The translations under genes and the position numbers were made by a program. 64,000 nucleotides of DNA from contig JAGBJI010000013.1 in NCBI GenBank assembly GCA_017934545.1, positions 124,001-188,000 on the forward strand, in the 5' to 3' direction. This DNA is from Bacteroidales bacterium (GTDB lineage Bacteria; Bacteroidota; Bacteroidia; Bacteroidales; P3). The notes beneath the pieces were generated by a model. The model did no database searches and was not told the origin of the DNA. It saw only the letters and a list, made by a program, of their open reading frames with translations. Numbering within the stretch: the first letter of the stretch is position 1; each line of letters opens with the position of its first letter. Shown one piece after another: positions 43,470 to 52,448 of the stretch.

Positions 43470-43637
43470 GCCCCTTTTTGTTTAATTACTGCCCCGCCGC
43501 ATTTTAATTTTGCCCTTTGCGAAAGTAAATGCAAAAAAATCACATTTTTTGACTCAAAAAAATAGGTTTTTTGCATGAAAAAATCAGATTTTTTTAAAAT
43601 CCTTTTCAGAAAGGGCAAAACTAAAACATAAAAAGGC
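43470..43637. repeat. Phased symmetric array, copy 7
   Basis: GCCC starts at 43470, 43491 and 43512. Units start at 43534, 43556 and 43578 with centres TCACA, ATAGG and TCAGA; the middle unit is flipped relative to copies 3, 4 and 8. GGGC at 43613-43616 and AGGC at 43634-43637 mirror the left arm at a 21-bp step. It lies in the divergent gap between the MmcQ-like and flavodiiron genes. Confidence 0.9.
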
Positions 43638-43682
43638 GGGTATCTTTATACAAAAGGCTTTTTTTATACGGAAAAAAATGCC

Positions 43683-43690
43683 TATCTTTG
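43683..43690 (+). promoter_or_regulatory. Candidate -7 element for the flavodiiron gene
   Basis: TATCTTTG matches TAnnTTTG, about 44 nt before the ATG at 43734. The region 19 nt upstream is T-rich without a TTG. Confidence 0.4.
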
Positions 43691-43733
43691 CAAAAATTAA
43701 TATAAGTATTAACATCAAAAATTGATTTTAAAA

Positions 43734-44924
43734 ATGGGAAAACAGATAACACCCAAGGTTACATGGGTAGGTAAGATTGATTGGGAATTGAAAACTTTTC
43801 ACGGCGACGAACTCTCAACCCACAGAGGTTCTTCTTACAACTCGTATTTGATAAGGGACAAAAAGACTGCGTTGATTGATACGGCGTGGATACCTTACGA
43901 CAAAGAGTTTGTTGCAGGATTGAAACAAGAGGTAGATTTAAAACAAATAGATTACGTTATAATGCAACACAACGAATGCGACCACAGCGGAGCATTGGTT
44001 GAACTTATGCGTGAAATACCCGACGTGCCTATCTATTGCACGGCAAAAGGAGAGGCTATCATACGCGGCCATTACCACAAAGATTGGAATTTTGTCAACG
44101 TAAAAACGGGCGATACGCTTGATTTGGGCGACACCACGTTGACATTCGTTGAAGCACCTATGTTGCATTGGCCTGACACTATGTTTACTTATATGTCGGG
44201 TGAGAACATATTGTTCTCAAACGACGGTTTCGGCCAGCACTATGCGAGCGAATCACTGTTCAACGATATGGTTGACATTGACGAAGTATACTACGAAGCG
44301 GAGAAATATTACTGCAACATCTTAAACCTTTATTCGCCAATGGCTTTAAAGAAGATAAAGGAAATTTTGGCTATGAATCTTCCGCTTGACATGATATGCC
44401 CTTCGCACGGAATTATATGGAAAAACAATCCCACACAGATTGTGGAGAAATATCTTCAGTGGGCTGATGCGTACCAAGAGAACCAAATAACCCTTGTTTA
44501 CGACACCATGTGGCAGTCTACGCGTTTGATGGCACAGGCAATAGCAAAGGGAATACAAAAACAAGACCCGCAGGTAAGGGTTAAGATATTGAATGCTGCC
44601 AAGGACGACAAAAACGATATATTGACCGAGATTTTCCGTTCCAAAGCCTTTTTGATGGGTTCTCCGACCATAAACAACGGATATTCATATGCCGTTGCAG
44701 GATTGTTGGAAATGATAAAAGGACTGAAATTCAAGAACAAAAAAGCTTCGGCATTCGGTTCGTACGGTTGGAGCGGCGATGCAGTCAAACAAATCTCGGA
44801 AAAACTGCAGCAGGCAGGCATCACCGTTGTTGACGGCGGCATACGGGAGTTGTGGGTTCCCGACCAAGAAATGCTTGACAAGTGCGTACAATACGGACAG
44901 GACTTTGTCAAGGCCATTGAATAA
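43734..44924 (+). CDS. Flavodiiron protein (A-type flavoprotein, FprA-like)
   Basis: From ATG at 43734 the protein has 396 residues. The N-terminal metallo-beta-lactamase-like domain (1-250) carries the diiron ligands: HNECDH near 79-84 (H-x-E-x-D-H), MLHWPD near 144-149, SNDGFGQH near 162-169 and CPSHG near 222-226. A flavodoxin domain (about 255-395, with YDTMWQSTRLMAQAIAKG) binds FMN. It reduces O2 to water, or NO to N2O, in the cytoplasm of anaerobes. All ligands appear present. The stop overlaps the next gene's ATG by one base (TAATG). Confidence 0.92.
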   Translation: MGKQITPKVTWVGKIDWELKTFHGDELSTHRGSSYNSYLIRDKKTALIDTAWIPYDKEFVAGLKQEVDLKQIDYVIMQHNECDHSGALVELMREIPDVPIYCTAKGEAIIRGHYHKDWNFVNVKTGDTLDLGDTTLTFVEAPMLHWPDTMFTYMSGENILFSNDGFGQHYASESLFNDMVDIDEVYYEAEKYYCNILNLYSPMALKKIKEILAMNLPLDMICPSHGIIWKNNPTQIVEKYLQWADAYQENQITLVYDTMWQSTRLMAQAIAKGIQKQDPQVRVKILNAAKDDKNDILTEIFRSKAFLMGSPTINNGYSYAVAGLLEMIKGLKFKNKKASAFGSYGWSGDAVKQISEKLQQAGITVVDGGIRELWVPDQEMLDKCVQYGQDFVKAIE

Positions 44925-46033
44925 TGAAACGCATATACGTAAGTGTAAGCAATGATATTTATAATGACAACAGGGTTCTGCGTACATGCAGAAGCCTTGT
45001 TGTTGCGGGACGGGAGGTTTTCATAGCAGGCAAAAAAACTTCCCTTTCTCCTGCATTTGAAGACAACGACCTGCATATACACCGTTTTCAAGTATGGTTT
45101 AAAAAGAATTTTCTTTACTATGCAGAGTTGAACATACGCCTTTTCTTTTATTTGCTTTTCCGTAAGCAAGACATGCTTTGGGCAAACGATTTGGACACTT
45201 TGCTGCCCAACTATTTGGTAAGCCGTATAAAACGCATTCCTTTGATATACGATTCGCACGAATTGTTTTGCTATGTCCCCGAATTGAAAGAAAACTCTTT
45301 TCAACAGCGTGTTTGGCTTTTTTTGGAAAAGAAAACAGTGCCGCATCTGCGATACGTAATCACCGTATGCGACCCTATAAAGCAATATTTTCTGCAAAAA
45401 TACAACGTCAAGGCGGAAGTTGTCCGCAATATACCCGATTGTAATACCGTCAAAACACAAAAGAAGACATATCCTTTGGCGGAAAAATATATTGTATGGC
45501 AGGGTGCTGCCAATATGGACAGAGGTTTGGAGGAGTTAACCGAGGCTATGCAATACGTAGATGCCAAGTTGGTTATATTGGGACGCGGGGATATAATCCC
45601 AGAAATAGAAAAGCTGATAAAGAAGTATTCGCTTCAAAACAAAGTTTTCCTAAAAGGAAGGGTGACTTTTGAGCAGATGATGCAATACACCGCAAATGCA
45701 ACCTTGGGCATATCAATAGATAAACCCACCAACCGCAACTACGCCGTATCGCTTCCTAACAAAATCTTTGAATATATACATGCTGCAACACCCGTGTTGT
45801 ATTCTCCCCTTGCGGAAATAAAAAACATTGAAATGCGTTACCGTACAGGCGTTGAAATCATCAGTTACAATGCCCTTGAGTTGGCAAAGCAAATCAATGA
45901 TATTATAAACGACAACGCTTTGTTGCAGCAAATGAGTGACAATTGTATGCTTGCCGCCCGTGAGTTGTCATGGGACAACGAGCAAAAAATCATTCACAAT
46001 ATTTTGTTGAGAGCAGACCGCAGGCAGCCATAA
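44924..46033 (+). CDS. Glycosyltransferase family 4 protein
   Basis: The 369-residue protein starts within the stop codon of the flavodiiron gene (TAATG). The N-terminal half has VSNDIYNDNRVLRTCRSLVVAGREV near 7-31 and the C-terminal half has the GT4 nucleotide-sugar region with GAANMDRGLEELTEAM near 192-207, LPNKIFEYIHAATPVL near 275-290. Donor and acceptor are unknown. Its last 44 bp overlap the end of rlmN on the other strand. Confidence 0.85.
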   Translation: MKRIYVSVSNDIYNDNRVLRTCRSLVVAGREVFIAGKKTSLSPAFEDNDLHIHRFQVWFKKNFLYYAELNIRLFFYLLFRKQDMLWANDLDTLLPNYLVSRIKRIPLIYDSHELFCYVPELKENSFQQRVWLFLEKKTVPHLRYVITVCDPIKQYFLQKYNVKAEVVRNIPDCNTVKTQKKTYPLAEKYIVWQGAANMDRGLEELTEAMQYVDAKLVILGRGDIIPEIEKLIKKYSLQNKVFLKGRVTFEQMMQYTANATLGISIDKPTNRNYAVSLPNKIFEYIHAATPVLYSPLAEIKNIEMRYRTGVEIISYNALELAKQINDIINDNALLQQMSDNCMLAARELSWDNEQKIIHNILLRADRRQP

Positions 46034-47003
46034 TATCTTCCCCTTTGGAAGCCCGTATCTGCGTGTTAAAACCTTTGGCTTTAAGCATGGATTGGAATGT
46101 TTTCATCCGTTGCATGTCCGCTCCTTTGAATTTATCGTCGCCCGTACTGTGAAAACGTATCAAATTGATTCTGCAAGGCAGTCCGTTCAACAGTTTGGCA
46201 AGAGCGTTTACATGACGCTGTTGGTCGTTGAGGTCTTTAAAGACAATATACTCAAACGTCAAACGGCGTTGCCCCGTCCAATTGTATTGTTTCAAAAGTG
46301 CTACAATCTTGTTTAACGGGTACGCTTTCTCTATCGGCATTATCTGCATGCGTTCCTGCGCAATAGGATTGTGAAGCGACAGGGCTATATCCACGTTTGT
46401 TGAATCCAAAAAGTCTTTCATCTGCGGATAAAATCCCGCCGTAGACACCGTGATTCTTCTTGCAGACATGCCGTATCCCCATTCTTGGGTCAGAATGCTG
46501 ATACTTTTTTTCACTTGCAGCACATTGTCAAGCGGTTCTCCCATTCCCATAAAGACAATGTTTGATATGGGGAATTTGCTGTTAAGACATGCAAAAATAT
46601 TAATTATTTCGTGGCAGGTAAGGTTGCGTTTCAATCCTTGTTTTCCCGTTGCACAAAACGCACAATTCATTCTGCATCCCGCTTGACAGGAGATACACAG
46701 GGTTACTCTGCGGTTGTCAAATATCAAAACCGCCTCAACAAAGGTGTTGTCTTCGTATTCAAACAGATATTTTCTCGTTCCGTCCGCAGAGATTAACTCT
46801 TGGAGGTAAGGAACAAACCCTATACAATATTCCGATGACAATTGACTGCGGAGTTTTGCGGAAAGATTGCTCATACTTTCTATATCCGTTACGCCTTTTT
46901 TGTAAATCCAATCGCATATTTGCCCCGATGCAAACTTCGGAGCGTTGAGAGATTGGATTATTGCGTCTGTTTCTTGTTTTGTTTTGCCTAATAGTGCAGT
47001 CAT
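45990..47003 (-). CDS. rlmN: Dual-specificity 23S rRNA/tRNA adenine-C2 methyltransferase RlmN
   Basis: The 337-residue radical SAM enzyme has the cluster motif CRMNCAFC near 109-116 (C-x3-C-x2-C), GMGEPLDNV near 153-161, an ISTVSTAG-like segment and the catalytic cysteine near the C-terminal CGLL. It methylates C2 of A2503 in 23S rRNA and A37 in some tRNAs. It converges on, and overlaps by 44 bp, the upstream glycosyltransferase gene. Length is typical. Confidence 0.95.
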   Translation of the reverse strand: MTALLGKTKQETDAIIQSLNAPKFASGQICDWIYKKGVTDIESMSNLSAKLRSQLSSEYCIGFVPYLQELISADGTRKYLFEYEDNTFVEAVLIFDNRRVTLCISCQAGCRMNCAFCATGKQGLKRNLTCHEIINIFACLNSKFPISNIVFMGMGEPLDNVLQVKKSISILTQEWGYGMSARRITVSTAGFYPQMKDFLDSTNVDIALSLHNPIAQERMQIMPIEKAYPLNKIVALLKQYNWTGQRRLTFEYIVFKDLNDQQRHVNALAKLLNGLPCRINLIRFHSTGDDKFKGADMQRMKTFQSMLKAKGFNTQIRASKGEDIMAACGLLSTKYCE

Positions 47004-47033
47004 AATCAGAATATTGTTTCTTCGGAAATTGTT

Positions 47034-47984
47034 TTAGGGTCGGTATAAACGGCCTTGATAGGTGTTTCTTCGCAACATTTCGCTTTCAATTGTCTGAACT
47101 ATCTGTTCGTTGCGTATCTTTCCCCACGATTTTCCTACATTATAATGCGGCGGAACTTCGCTTGCAAACCTCTCTATCACTATCTGCGGGTTCAAAAGCT
47201 CCAAAAACGAGATTATAAAGTCGGTGTATTCTTCAAAACCGAAAAGATGATACTTGTCTTTGTTCATTAAATAATCCTGCATCATAGGAGTATTGTCCAA
47301 AATCTGCAGTTGGTGAAATTTCAAACTGTTTACAGGCAAACGCGACAATATCTTGGCTTGGTCAAGCATCTCTTGTTTGGTTTCACCCGGCAATCCGAAG
47401 ATGATATGTCCGCCTGTTTCTATGTTGCGTTTGCGGGTTTGTTCTATTGCGTTTGCAGTACACTCAAACGTATGTCCTCTGTTGATTAACGCAAGGGTTT
47501 TGTCGTAGCACGATTCTATGCCGTACTCAACTATTATGTGATATTCTTCGTTCAACTGTGCAAGGTAATCCAATTTCTTTTCGTCCACGCAGTCGGGTCT
47601 TGTGCCTATAACCAAACCGATTACTGACGGATGCGACAAAGCCTGCCGATAAACCTTTTTCAATGTATCCAAATCGGCATAAGTATTTGAATACGGTTGA
47701 AAATATACTAAATACTGACTGACATGTTTATATCTCCACGAGTGGAATTTGATACCTTCCTCTATCTGAACGGCAATGCTTTCGTGTCTTCGGCAGTACG
47801 ACGGATTGAAAGCGTCGTTTGAACAAAAAGTACAACCCCCTTTGGACAGTGTGCCGTCACGGTTGGGGCAGGTAAAACCCGCATCCACCGACAGTTTTTG
47901 CACTCTTTGCGGATATCTTTTCCGCATATGGTTGGAATATGCGTTGAACGGACGGGAAGTTTGCCACGGATAATTATTTTCCAT
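47034..47984 (-). CDS. TIGR01212-family radical SAM protein (YhcC-like)
   Basis: The 316-residue protein has the family cluster region CPNRDGTLSKGGCTFCSND near 34-52 (three cysteines), the GIESCYDKTLALINRGH segment near 155-171 and HIIFGLPGETKQEM near 192-205. This family resembles ELP3-type radical SAM proteins; the reaction is not established. It is 30 nt upstream of rlmN on the same strand, and it overlaps the LutA-like gene by 11 nt. Confidence 0.88.
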   Translation of the reverse strand: MENNYPWQTSRPFNAYSNHMRKRYPQRVQKLSVDAGFTCPNRDGTLSKGGCTFCSNDAFNPSYCRRHESIAVQIEEGIKFHSWRYKHVSQYLVYFQPYSNTYADLDTLKKVYRQALSHPSVIGLVIGTRPDCVDEKKLDYLAQLNEEYHIIVEYGIESCYDKTLALINRGHTFECTANAIEQTRKRNIETGGHIIFGLPGETKQEMLDQAKILSRLPVNSLKFHQLQILDNTPMMQDYLMNKDKYHLFGFEEYTDFIISFLELLNPQIVIERFASEVPPHYNVGKSWGKIRNEQIVQTIESEMLRRNTYQGRLYRP

Positions 47985-48723
47985 TGTTGTTTTTACTGCT
48001 GTAACGCAACAAAGAAACTATGTGAATGGTTTTTAAATTCAGCTTATGTGCCGAAATATAGTTTTGGATGTGCAGCAAACACGAAGTATCGGTTGAGGTT
48101 ATGTATTCGGCTCCGCATTGCAATGCGTATTCGGCTTTGTGCCGTGCCAACTCATCGCTCACCGCTTTGTTGTGAAGTTCCATTCCCGAACCCCAACCGC
48201 AGCAAAAATTGTTGCCTTCTTGGTTTACCAATGTCAGACCCTGCACTTTGGAAAGAATAAGCCTTACTTCCTGTTCCAAATTGTACTCATTGAGCGAATG
48301 GCAGTTGTTGTGCAGAAAAACTTTGAACGGAAATTCGGCCTGTAAATCGCAGTCTGGTTTTACGTAATGTATGAACTCGGTGATGTCCATCATACGGTCG
48401 GCCAACGATTTGTAAGAGTTGTGGTTGGAGGTGTTGTAAAAAAGATTGGCACATTTGGTTTTGAAATAACCTATGCACGACGACGAACAACCCACCACGG
48501 GATTGTTTCCGGGAAAGGTTTCTATAAACTTTTCTCCCGCCGTTTTAGCCCTTTGCCAATTGCCGTTGTCGTACAATATTCTGCCGCAGCACGTCTGCTC
48601 CTGTCGGTATACGGCCTTGTAACCCAGACTTTCAATCAAGTCTATAAGGTCAAATCCTGTTTCAGGGCAGAATTGGTCAATTGAGCAAGGAATAAAAACA
48701 TCAACTTCTTTTTTCATCGCCAA
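47974..48723 (-). CDS. lutA: LutA-like iron-sulfur oxidoreductase (two CCG domains)
   Basis: The 249-residue protein has two cysteine-rich CCG domains: FIPCSIDQFCPETG near 10-23 with QTCCGRILYDNG near 42-53, and FLHNNCHSLNEY near 134-145 with NNFCCGWGSGME near 173-184. This is the LutA/YkgE plan; with LutB and LutC it oxidises L-lactate to pyruvate. Only a LutB-like protein is found, at 9015. The YhcC-like gene overlaps its end by 11 nt. Assignment of lactate oxidation is from family knowledge. Confidence 0.85.
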   Translation of the reverse strand: MAMKKEVDVFIPCSIDQFCPETGFDLIDLIESLGYKAVYRQEQTCCGRILYDNGNWQRAKTAGEKFIETFPGNNPVVGCSSSCIGYFKTKCANLFYNTSNHNSYKSLADRMMDITEFIHYVKPDCDLQAEFPFKVFLHNNCHSLNEYNLEQEVRLILSKVQGLTLVNQEGNNFCCGWGSGMELHNKAVSDELARHKAEYALQCGAEYITSTDTSCLLHIQNYISAHKLNLKTIHIVSLLRYSSKNNNGK

Positions 48724-48781
48724 ATATGTATTATTGCACCCAAATGTTCGGCAAAATTAGTACAATTTTTAATTATTTACG

Positions 48782-48789
48782 TAAATTTG
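48782..48789 (+). promoter_or_regulatory. Candidate -7 element for terC
   Basis: TAAATTTG matches TAnnTTTG, about 20 nt before the TerC ATG. No TTG at 19 nt. Confidence 0.4.
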
Positions 48790-48808
48790 CACTTTAAAAT
48801 AAACAATT

Positions 48809-49891
48809 ATGGGCAATTCTGCATTGATACAAGGTTTGTTTTTAACTGGATTCATTGTTCTTATTTTTGGATTATTGGCAATGGATTTGGGCATTTTTGA
48901 GAAAAAAGACAAAGTAGTTTCATTCAAACGGGCGTTGCTTACCACGTTTATATGGATGGTTTTGGCTGCCGTATTCGGACTGATACTGCGTTGCGGGGCG
49001 GAAAAAATGCACGGCGTGGAAACCAAAGAAGATTTGGTGGAAACGGTTAACCTTTATCACGGCAAAACTCTTGCCCACAAAGTGCAGACAGTTGATTACG
49101 ACACGGCTGTCAAGGCATACCGCAAACAAAGCACGTTGGAATATTTTACCGGTTATTTGATTGAATACTCTTTGAGTATAGACAACATATTTGTGATGAT
49201 ACTTATATTCTCGTCTTTTGCCGTCCCTGCCCAATATTACAAGCGTGTGCTGATGTGGGGCATAATAGGGGCAATGGTTATGCGGTTTATATTCATCTTC
49301 GCTGCGGGAGCGTTGGTTGCCAAATATGAATGGATTTTGCTTATTTTCGGTCTTTTCCTTTTGTATTCAGGAATAAAAATGTTTGTTCAACGCAACAAAA
49401 AAGAGGAAATGGACCCTAAAAAGAACCCAATAGTAAGGTTCTGTTCCAAAATCTTTCCTGTCACCAACGAAATACGTGACCACTCGTTTTTGAGGAAAAT
49501 CAACGGCCGTTGGGTTATCACTCCGCTGTTGCTGTGCTTGATAGTGATAGAGTTTACCGACATTTTGTTCGCAGTGGATTCTATTCCTGCCATATTTTCC
49601 GTCACCAAAGACCCGTATATAGTCTTTTTCAGCAATATTTTCGCCATATTGGGCTTGAGGTCTTTGTTCTTTTTGATTAGCAGCATTATCAAAATGTTCC
49701 GTTTTTTGAAGATTGGGTTGAGTTTTCTTCTGTTGTTCATCGGCGTGAAAATGATTATAGAATGCGAACCTGTCAACATAGACATACCTATTGCCGCTTC
49801 GCTGATTATAATTATTGCTATATTGTTGATAAGCATTGTTGCATCGGTGCTTATACCCGAAAAAAAACCGCAACAAATACAACCCGATTAA
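48809..49891 (+). CDS. TerC/Alx-family membrane protein (metal homeostasis)
   Basis: The 360-residue protein has about nine hydrophobic segments and both TerC signatures: YLIEYSLSIDNIFV near 115-128 and EFTDILFAVDSIPAIF near 248-263. The acidic D/N positions in these are conserved in the family. Alx and TerC-type proteins export Mn2+ and support metalation of secreted proteins. Length fits the Alx branch. No ter operon is near. A terminator lies at 49981. Confidence 0.9.
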   Translation: MGNSALIQGLFLTGFIVLIFGLLAMDLGIFEKKDKVVSFKRALLTTFIWMVLAAVFGLILRCGAEKMHGVETKEDLVETVNLYHGKTLAHKVQTVDYDTAVKAYRKQSTLEYFTGYLIEYSLSIDNIFVMILIFSSFAVPAQYYKRVLMWGIIGAMVMRFIFIFAAGALVAKYEWILLIFGLFLLYSGIKMFVQRNKKEEMDPKKNPIVRFCSKIFPVTNEIRDHSFLRKINGRWVITPLLLCLIVIEFTDILFAVDSIPAIFSVTKDPYIVFFSNIFAILGLRSLFFLISSIIKMFRFLKIGLSFLLLFIGVKMIIECEPVNIDIPIAASLIIIIAILLISIVASVLIPEKKPQQIQPD

Positions 49892-49980
49892 TTTTTTTGT
49901 TTTTTTATCTCCGACCAAACGTTTGATAATTGCGTGTAAAGGCGGGGTACGGATTAGTCAACTGCATGATTGAAAAACAA

Positions 49981-50018
49981 AAAAAGACAAACAGGCAAGA
50001 ATTCTTGTTTGTCTTTTT
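49981..50018. terminator. Bidirectional terminator between terC and the STAS-like gene
   Basis: AAAAAGACAAAC (49981-49992) pairs with GTTTGTCTTTTT (50007-50018), with the small palindrome AAGAATTCTT in the loop. Runs of A and T on both sides allow both directions. Confidence 0.8.
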
Positions 50019-50042
50019 TATGTTAGTATATAATGGTAAATA

Positions 50043-50333
50043 TTATGCGTTTATTGTTTGTCTGCGTTTCAAAGATAATGCGATGTTTTTCTTTGCAAAG
50101 TCGTTTACATTTGCGAACGTAGTTTTTTGTTTCAACTCTTCAAGCGGCATTTGTAATAAAAGTTTGGCAATACATTCATCGGCAAAAGAGTTTGAAACAA
50201 CGTCAACGCCTTCAAAATCCAATACCACTTTGTCATTGTTCAATATCAACGGAAGAAGTTTTTCTCTTGCCATACTGCCCAACATCCTTGTTCCGAGATT
50301 TTCGCCGAAATCTTTAAATTTAAATATCGTCAT
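50043..50333 (-). CDS. STAS-like domain protein (DUF4325 type)
   Basis: The 96-residue protein has an STAS-like strand-helix pattern, with VVLDFEGVDVVSNSFADECIAKLL near 36-59; the S/N-S-F position resembles the phosphorylatable serine of anti-sigma antagonists. DUF4325 proteins usually follow a GHKL ATPase gene, as here (14 nt gap). The pair may act as a partner switch, with the ATPase phosphorylating or binding this protein; inference. Function unknown. Confidence 0.75.
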   Translation of the reverse strand: MTIFKFKDFGENLGTRMLGSMAREKLLPLILNNDKVVLDFEGVDVVSNSFADECIAKLLLQMPLEELKQKTTFANVNDFAKKNIALSLKRRQTINA

Positions 50334-50347
50334 ACCGTTTTAATTTT

Positions 50348-50998
50348 TTACCATAAATTCTCAATATCTTCAATGTCTAAAAATCTTTCATTGAAATCAT
50401 TTTCTGCATCCGCTCTGTCTTCCAATACTTTGTTGGGATTAATCTCTTTATCTGCATGCAGTTCTATGTAAACAACCGTTCCCTGCCAATGATTAGCAAT
50501 CAAAACGTCTTTATTTTTGCCGTCAAATATAAGAATATGACTGCCTGAATGTATTTCAAACCTAATACCTGCGTTTTTAACAAGACATAATGTGGAATAT
50601 AATCCGAATCCCATGCCCTTACCGTCGGTAACTTTGTCTTCAATACATTTTATTATTGCATCTTTTTCGCTTATATTTTGATAAACAGAATTTTCTGCTA
50701 ATGAACTGCGGATTCCCATTCCGTCATCGGCAACAAGTATCTGTATAGTTGATTTATCTGCCGAGTATTTTGTTATCACCGTACCGTTAGTTTTGCCCGA
50801 ATGGGTGAGAACATTATCCAATACTTCGTAGAAACAATAACTTAATGCCTGTAAAACAGAAAGTTCTATGTCGGGGTAACGCTTAAGCATATTGACAACA
50901 TCAGTATAAACATTAAATATATTCTTATTGTCGAACACTTCTATGTTCGGCAACGAAGAACCTGTAAAATATTTATCCAATAATCCGTCAATATTCAT
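50348..50998 (-). CDS. GHKL/HATPase-type ATP-binding protein
   Basis: From ATG at 50998 the protein has 216 residues. The GHKL ATP site includes the N box EVLDNVLTHSG near 61-71, the G1 box DDGMGI near 90-95, and the G2 motif GKGMGFGLYS near 126-135. No histidine-phosphotransfer or sensor domain is present, as in anti-sigma-factor-like kinases. It precedes the STAS-like gene by 14 nt, which suggests the two work together. Upstream lie 700 bp without genes, with array copy 8. Confidence 0.8.
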   Translation of the reverse strand: MNIDGLLDKYFTGSSLPNIEVFDNKNIFNVYTDVVNMLKRYPDIELSVLQALSYCFYEVLDNVLTHSGKTNGTVITKYSADKSTIQILVADDGMGIRSSLAENSVYQNISEKDAIIKCIEDKVTDGKGMGFGLYSTLCLVKNAGIRFEIHSGSHILIFDGKNKDVLIANHWQGTVVYIELHADKEINPNKVLEDRADAENDFNERFLDIEDIENLW

Positions 50999-51210
50999 AT
51001 ACTTTTTGTTTATCTGTCTGCAAAAATACAAATAAATTTTTAATTATCAATATCTGCGAAGCGGAAACAACATTATATTTTCCGATAACAGCAATTATAT
51101 TCTGCGGTTTGCATATCATAATTGAATCGTATTGCACAGCATGTTTATAAAAATAAGCCATTCTACTGTTTGATAATGTTTTTAATAAATTCAAAAAGTA
51201 AATAATTCCC

Positions 51211-51399
51211 GCCTTTTCTCTACTCACCGCTGCCCAATAGCATTACGCCGCCGCCCTTTCAGAAAGTAATCTTAAAAAAATCACATTTTTTCACTGAAAA
51301 AACCTATTTTTTTGAGGCAAAAAATCAGATTTTTTTGCGTTTACTTTCTCAAAGGGCAAAAACCAATTGCCGTTGGGAAAAAATCAAATGAACAAGGGC
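51211..51399. repeat. Phased symmetric array, copy 8
   Basis: GCC/GCCC starts at 51211, 51232 and 51253. Units start at 51275, 51297 and 51319 with centres TCACA, CCTAT and TCAGA. GGGC starts at 51354, GGGA at 51375 and GGGC at 51396. The right arm (CCAATTGCCGTTGGG) is the reverse complement of the left arm seen in copy 4 (CCCAACGGCATTTGG) apart from two positions, so arms match across copies. Confidence 0.9.
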
Positions 51400-51717
51400 A
51401 GCAATCAAGAAGTTTTTGGTAGATGTAAAGTAACATTAGATAGGCATAAAATAACTTTGAGCAGGCATTGGATAAAGAACAAGCGGAAATTTTTATGAAA
51501 CGTAAATTTGTAATTATATAAATAAAAAATCTTTGATATAAAGCAAATGATAAATGCTGCAATATTAGGTGATGACGGTATATTTGAATACAGCAGTTAG
51601 TTGAAAATCAGAAAGTAATAAAGGAATAAGGTGATGCGAAAGTTATGTTTACCGGAAAGTTATCAGTATAGGTTCAATCAATGCGGTGTTTCAGCGGTGA
51701 CGGATTATATAAAAGCA
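51400..51717. other. Gene-free stretch between array copy 8 and tRNA-Leu
   Basis: About 320 bp with no credible coding frame, promoter or structured element that I can support. The right-arm 21-bp rhythm of array copy 8 fades here. Confidence 0.5.
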
Positions 51718-51747
51718 AGAAGCCCGATGCAATCGCATCGGGCTTCT
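51718..51747. terminator. Terminator downstream of tRNA-Leu
   Basis: AGAAGCCCGATGC (51718-51730) pairs with GCATCGGGCTTCT (51735-51747) around a 4-nt loop. On the minus strand the hairpin is followed by a T-rich stretch, so it ends the tRNA transcript. Confidence 0.8.
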
Positions 51748-51756
51748 TTGTCGTTG

Positions 51757-51838
51757 TGCGGATGGAGAGACTCGAACTCTCACCCCTCACGGGACTAGAT
51801 CCTAAGTCTAGCGCGGCTACCAATTACGCCACATCCGC
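51757..51838 (-). tRNA. tRNA-Leu (anticodon UAG)
   Basis: On the minus strand 82 nt fold as a class II tRNA. The acceptor GCGGATG pairs with CATCCGC, and the D arm includes AATTGGTAG. The anticodon stem CTAGA/TCTAG holds the loop CTTAGGA with anticodon TAG. A short variable arm (CCCGTGAGGGG) precedes the T loop GTTCGAGTC. CCA is not encoded. It reads CUA and related leucine codons. It is a single tRNA gene, followed by a terminator and preceded on this strand by the skp-bamA block. Confidence 0.95.
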
Positions 51839-51900
51839 TTGTTTTGTGGTTGCAAAATTACAACGATTTTTTTTACCTACAAAACAATTTCATAAAAATT

Positions 51901-52419
51901 TTATTTATTAAGACCTAATTTCTTTGATATAAGCGACGTAACGTCGTCACTATCACCTGCATACCACAATATGCCGTTGCTTTCAAATATATAGTCGTAT
52001 TTGTTTTCCTTTGCCACGCTTTCGGCTGCTTGTTTCACTTTGTTGTATATTTCTTCCGTCAGTTCGGCTTCTTTGTTTGACATCTCAACTTGGCTGTTGC
52101 TTCTGAAAGCCTGTATTCTCTGTGCGGCATCGTTAAGTTCTTTTTCTTTGTTTTGTTTCAACAAATCGGAAAGTTGGTCTTTTTTTGCCATGTATTCGGA
52201 TTCCAATCTTTGATATTCTTTAACCATTGATTCCAATTCCGTGTTCAACTGTTCCATGTATTCTTTCAAAGTGTTTTGTGCTTTGTCGTAATCGGGCATC
52301 TTTACTATAAGGTCTTTGGAATTGAAGTGTCCCAACTTCACCGCCCGCTGTGCATAGGTGTTTGCAGCAAAGAATGTAAACAATGCTGCTAATGTCAATA
52401 ATTGAATTGCTTTTTTCAT
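51901..52419 (-). CDS. Skp/OmpH-family periplasmic chaperone, second of a tandem pair
   Basis: The 172-residue protein has a signal peptide (MKKAIQLLTLAALFTFFAANTYAQ) and the Skp layout of an N-terminal strand (VKLGHFNSKDLIVKMPDYDKA near 26-46), a long coiled coil (about 47-130) and a C-terminal strand (YDYIFESNGILWYAG). Skp forms a trimer that holds unfolded outer-membrane proteins in the periplasm and delivers them to BamA. The neighbouring 52449 gene is a paralogue, and bamA lies just upstream. Confidence 0.88.
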   Translation of the reverse strand: MKKAIQLLTLAALFTFFAANTYAQRAVKLGHFNSKDLIVKMPDYDKAQNTLKEYMEQLNTELESMVKEYQRLESEYMAKKDQLSDLLKQNKEKELNDAAQRIQAFRSNSQVEMSNKEAELTEEIYNKVKQAAESVAKENKYDYIFESNGILWYAGDSDDVTSLISKKLGLNK

Positions 52420-52448
52420 TACTTTAAATTTATTTTTGTGATTATTAA

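Noticed and set aside
44498..45460. Minus-strand frame of 320 codons across the flavodiiron and GT4 genes
   Set aside because: Spans two conserved genes on the other strand and has no family features.
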